Part shown: in pieces, positions 4,631-6,787 of the stretch | Layout: the number at the start of each line of letters is the position of its first letter | How positions within the stretch are numbered: position 1 is the first letter of the stretch | Origin: Burkholderiales bacterium | Lineage (GTDB): Bacteria; Actinomycetota; Thermoleophilia; Gaiellales; Gaiellaceae | NCBI GenBank assembly: GCA_025935595.1 | Contig: JAICUZ010000148.1 | Coordinates: 1-6,787, forward strand | Direction: 5' to 3' | DNA: 6,787 nt | Made by a program: the position numbers and the translations under genes | Notes under the pieces: generated by a model | Told to the model about the DNA's origin: nothing | The model's input: the letters and a program-made list of their open reading frames with translations, nothing else | Databases searched by the model: none

Positions 4631-5214
4631 TACCGAGCCTTCTCCACCACTTCGGCGAGCCGCCAGTGCTTGGTCTTGGAGAGCGGCCGCGTCTCGACGA
4701 TGCGAACCGTGTCGCCGAGACCGGCGGCGTTCTGCTCGTCGTGCGCGTGGAACTTGACCGAGCGACGGACAACCTTCTTGTACTTCGGATGCGACTTGAT
4801 CACGTCGACCTTCACGATGATCGTCTTGTCGCCCTTGTCTGAGACGACCACCCCGCGTCGCTCCTGGCGCCGCGCCGGCTCCGTCGCCGGCTTCTCGGTG
4901 CGGGTGATCGGCTTGCGGGTCGCCGGCTTCTCGCGCGCGGGCTTGCTGCGCGTCCGCCGAGCGGAGCGCGGAACGTGGCGCAGCGACTTGGTCTTCGCCG
5001 CCGGCGCCGGGGTGTCAGACACCTCTTCCTCCGCCGGAGCCTCTTCTGCGGCCTCAGGGGTGTCAGACACCTCTTCGGCTGCAGGCTCCGCCTCGACCTC
5101 GGGCGTCTCCTCGGCTTCCGGCGTAGAGGTGTCAGACACCTCTTCAGGCGTTTGTTCCTCTGCCACCGGTTCACTGGTGTCAGACACCAGTTCTTCCTTC
5201 TCGTCGTCCGCCAT
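4630..5214 (-). CDS. rpsQ: 30S ribosomal protein S17 with a long acidic-then-basic N-terminal extension
   Basis: S17 is a primary binder of the 16S rRNA 5' domain. The S17 fold occupies only about residues 114-194 (RRGVVVSDKGDKTIIVKVD, then GDTVRIVETRPLSKTKHWRL); the family is usually 80-90 residues. Before it lies a 113-residue extension. Residues 1-70 hold 28 Asp/Glu and one Lys. Residues 71-120 hold 18 Lys/Arg and four Glu, with EKPAT repeated. VSDT occurs at 10-13, 26-29, 49-52 and 65-68, each encoded by a 13-bp palindrome. The ATG at 5214 has AAGGTGAG about 6 nt upstream, and no other ATG lies in frame, so translation of the extension is likely. An internal GTG at the core (AGGAG about 9 nt before it) might give a short form. 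From memory, extended S17 proteins occur in Thermoleophilia. The extension should be flexible; its role is unknown. Confidence 0.97.
   Translation of the reverse strand: MADDEKEELVSDTSEPVAEEQTPEEVSDTSTPEAEETPEVEAEPAAEEVSDTPEAAEEAPAEEEVSDTPAPAAKTKSLRHVPRSARRTRSKPAREKPATRKPITRTEKPATEPARRQERRGVVVSDKGDKTIIVKVDVIKSHPKYKKVVRRSVKFHAHDEQNAAGLGDTVRIVETRPLSKTKHWRLAEVVEKAR
5011..5188 (-). repeat. Four spaced 13-bp palindromes (GGTGTCAGACACC) in the 5' part of rpsQ
   Basis: Identical copies of GGTGTCAGACACC lie at 5011-5023, 5059-5071, 5128-5140 and 5176-5188, with start-to-start spacings of 48, 69 and 48 bp (16, 23 and 16 codons). All encode VSDT. Three copies share 18 identical bases (GGTGTCAGACACCTCTTC, coding EEVSDT). 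Two copies extend to perfect 19-bp palindromes: 5125-5143 with AGA/TCT flanks and 5173-5191 with ACT/AGT flanks. Spacers are low-complexity and differ, so this is not a CRISPR array. No run of T follows to suggest terminators. Confidence 0.95.
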
Positions 5215-5215
5215 C

Positions 5216-5434
5216 TCAGCTCACCTTCTGCTTCTGGGAATTCCGGTCGTGCCGCACCGTGAGGATGCGGGCGATCTCGCGCTTGGCGAGCTTGAGGCGC
5301 GTCGTGTTCTCCAACGCACCCGTTGCGGCCTGGAACCGCAGGTTGAACAGCTCCTGCCTCGTGTCGGCGAGCCGGTGCTCCAGCTCGTCGTCGGTCAGGT
5401 CGCGCAAGTCTCTAGCCCGCAAAGAGATCACCAC
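5216..5434 (-). CDS. rpmC: 50S ribosomal protein L29
   Basis: L29 is a small helical-hairpin protein near the peptide exit tunnel, where trigger factor and the signal recognition particle dock beside L23. The sequence LRDLTDDELEHRLADTRQELFNLRFQAATGAL followed by RLKLAKREIARILTV is diagnostic. The longest form starts at GTG 5434 (72 residues), overlapping rplP by 23 nt; another GTG is at 5431. A TTG at 5422 would give MRARDLRDLTDDEL, which aligns with the usual MKAKELREL start, and has GAGGG about 11 nt upstream. I think it the more natural start (68 residues), though the choice is open. The stop TGA is 1 nt before the rpsQ ATG. Confidence 0.96.
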   Translation of the reverse strand: MVISLRARDLRDLTDDELEHRLADTRQELFNLRFQAATGALENTTRLKLAKREIARILTVRHDRNSQKQKVS

Positions 5435-5840
5435 CCTCGCGCCTCACGAACTTCGACTTGATCGGCAGCTTCTGCGCCGCGAGACGGAGCGCCTCTTTGG
5501 CGAGCGGCTCCGGCACGCCTCCGAGCTCGAACATGACGCGACCCGGCTTGACCACGGCGACCCAGCCCTCGGGAGAGCCTTTGCCCTTGCCCATGCGCGT
5601 CTCGGCCGGTTTCTTCGTGTACGGCTTGTCGGGAAAGACGTTGATCCAGACCTTGCCGCCGCGCTTGATCTTGCGCGTCATCGCGATCCGGGCAGCCTCG
5701 ATCTGCCGGTTCGTGATCCAGCCGTTCTCGAGCGCCTTGATCCCGAACTCGCCGAAGTTCACCGTCGTCTGGCCCCTGGACTCGCCGCGGCGATGGCCGC
5801 GGTGGTGCTTGCGGAACTTGGTCTTCCTGGGGAGCAGCAT
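5412..5840 (-). CDS. rplP: 50S ribosomal protein L16
   Basis: L16 is a late-assembly large-subunit protein that helps form the A-site tRNA binding region. The 142-residue length is normal. It begins MLLPRKTKFRKHHRG, and has FGEFGIKALENGWITNRQIEAARIA at about 31-55. The conserved TRMGKGKG loop is at 81-88; its Arg82 corresponds to the arginine hydroxylated in some bacteria. VAVVKPGRVMFELGGVPEPLAKEALRLAAQKLP follows. The ATG at 5840 lies 3 nt after the rpsC stop, with a GGAGGAGAAGAG stretch upstream in the rpsC end. Its end overlaps rpmC. Confidence 0.98.
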   Translation of the reverse strand: MLLPRKTKFRKHHRGHRRGESRGQTTVNFGEFGIKALENGWITNRQIEAARIAMTRKIKRGGKVWINVFPDKPYTKKPAETRMGKGKGSPEGWVAVVKPGRVMFELGGVPEPLAKEALRLAAQKLPIKSKFVRREGGDLFAG

Positions 5841-5843
5841 CTG

Positions 5844-6787
5844 TTAGCTCTTCTCCTCCGTCTCGGGCGTCGTCGGCGGCGTTTCCTCGGCCGGCTTCTC
5901 CGCGGGCGGATTCGCCGGCGGCTGCTGCTGCGACTGCTGGCGCGGGCGGCCGCTGCCGCCGCGCGTGCGCGGTGCGCCGGGGCGGTTGCCCGAGCCACCG
6001 CCGCCGGGGCGGTTCTGGCCGCCGCGCTGGCCGGGACGGCCGCGACGCACCGGGCCGAGCCCCTCGCGATCCTGGCCACGGTTGCGACCCGACTCGCGCG
6101 AGGCACCGAGCCCTTCGGTGACGCCGCCGCGGCGGCGCGCCGTGTCCTGGTCGCCGAGGCGCGTCTCCTTCTTCTCGGCCATGCCCGTGTAGCCCTGCGG
6201 CATGATCTCGCCCTTGTTGATCCAGACCTTGACGCCGATGCGGCCGGTCGGGGTCTTCGCCTCGACGAAGCCGTAGTCGATGTCGGCGCGGATCGTGTGC
6301 AGCGGCACACGGCCCTCCGAGTACTGCTCGGAGCGGCTCATCTCGGAACCGCCGAGACGGCCCGAGCACTGAACCTTCACGCCGGCTGCGCCGGAGCGGA
6401 TCGCCGATGCAAGCGAGCGCTTCATTGCGCGGCGGAACGACACGCGGTTCTGCAGCTGCTCGGCGATCGACTGCGCGACGAGCTTCGCGTCGAGCTCGGG
6501 GCGCTTGATCTCGTTGATGTTGATGTGCACGTTCTTCTGCGTCATCGCGTGCACTTCTTTGCGCAGCGCATCCACCTCGACACCGGACTTGCCGATCACG
6601 ATGCCGGGGCGCGCCGTGTAGATGTCGATGGTGATCCGCTGCTTGTCCTTGCGGATCAGGATGTCCGACAGCCCCGCGTGCGAGAGCTTCTTCAGGATGT
6701 GCTCGCGGATCTTGATGTCCTCGATGAGGGCGCCGGCGAACTCCTTCTTGCCGACCATCCAGTTCGACTTCCAGTCGTGGATGACGC
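5844..6787 (-). CDS. rpsC: 30S ribosomal protein S3 with a long Gly/Arg-rich tail (5' end outside window)
   Basis: S3 lines the mRNA entry tunnel and has helicase activity with S4 and S5. The frame stays open to the right edge, with VIHDWKSNW before the Met at 6758. That matches the usual S3 N-terminus, so this Met is internal and about 14 residues are missing. Numbered from that Met, the KH domain is near 12-80 with the GxxG loop GKSG at 56-59. The S3 C-terminal domain runs to about 190 (SEMSRSEQYSEGRVPLHTIRADIDYG, then GVKVWINKGEI). Bacterial S3 proteins are usually 210-240 residues. Here about 105 more follow (6161 to 5844): a basic Gly/Arg-rich part with RRGG, QRGGQNR and TRGGSGR, then Gln/Pro-rich and acidic PAEKPAEETPPTTPETEEKS. 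The tail is probably disordered. No VSDT palindromes occur in it. Confidence 0.97.
   Translation of the reverse strand, partial: VIHDWKSNWMVGKKEFAGALIEDIKIREHILKKLSHAGLSDILIRKDKQRITIDIYTARPGIVIGKSGVEVDALRKEVHAMTQKNVHININEIKRPELDAKLVAQSIAEQLQNRVSFRRAMKRSLASAIRSGAAGVKVQCSGRLGGSEMSRSEQYSEGRVPLHTIRADIDYGFVEAKTPTGRIGVKVWINKGEIMPQGYTGMAEKKETRLGDQDTARRRGGVTEGLGASRESGRNRGQDREGLGPVRRGRPGQRGGQNRPGGGGSGNRPGAPRTRGGSGRPRQQSQQQPPANPPAEKPAEETPPTTPETEEKS

Noticed and set aside
4825..4850. VVVSDKGDKT in the S17 core as a ninth VSDT repeat
   Set aside because: It is part of the conserved S17 family sequence, and the DNA there does not match the palindrome.
5011..5188. CRISPR array or transcription terminators
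   Set aside because: The units are only 13 bp and palindromic, lie inside a coding frame with low-complexity coding spacers, and no U-run follows.
6756..6758. ATG at 6758 as the rpsC start
   Set aside because: The frame continues upstream to the window edge with VIHDWKSNW, matching the conserved S3 N-terminus, so the gene is cut by the edge.

Overview
The window lies inside a canonical bacterial S10–spc ribosomal protein cluster. Every gene is on the minus strand, so transcription runs from the right edge to the left. In that order the genes are rpsC (S3, 5' end outside the window), rplP (L16), rpmC (L29), rpsQ (S17), rplN (L14), rplX (L24), rplE (L5), rpsN of the short zinc type (S14), rpsH (S8), rplF (L6), rplR (L18), rpsE (S5), rpmD (L30), rplO (L15) and secY (3' end outside the window). 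The genes are packed end to end. Gaps are 0-13 nt, several stop/start pairs overlap as TAATG, and no stretch over 300 bases lacks a gene. I see no promoter, terminator, tRNA or intact mobile element.

The DNA is strongly GC-rich, with mostly G or C in third codon positions and frequent GTG starts. Together with the protein sequences this suggests a high-GC actinobacterium-like organism. A Thermoleophilia/Gaiellales-type lineage is my best guess from memory of the L15 and S17 sequences, and is not proven here.

The conserved cores look ordinary, but four proteins carry unusual disordered tails. S17 has an N-terminal extension of about 113 residues, first very acidic and then very basic. L15 and S5 have extra C-terminal tails. 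S3 has a Gly/Arg-rich C-terminal tail of about 105 residues. Within the S17, L15 and S5 tails sit eight copies of one 13-bp palindrome, GGTGTC-N-GACACC (one copy degenerate). All are in the same reading frame and encode (V)SDT. They occur nowhere else in the window: one doublet in rplO, one doublet in rpsE, and four spaced copies in rpsQ. The identity extends to synonymous positions and uses codons atypical of the region. This looks like a dispersed short palindromic DNA element that has entered, or is maintained in, dispensable ends of essential ribosomal genes. It is the main finding here.

At the rpsE/rpmD junction, the palindrome-bearing S5 tail reads 32 nt into L30. One arm of a palindrome is shared with a second inverted repeat that covers the likely L30 ribosome binding site, giving a possible, speculative, pair of mutually exclusive hairpins.

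Functionally the genes build the small subunit (S3, S17, S14, S8, S5) and the large subunit (L16, L29, L14, L24, L5, L6, L18, L30, L15). SecY, the protein-export channel, follows them in the same transcription unit.
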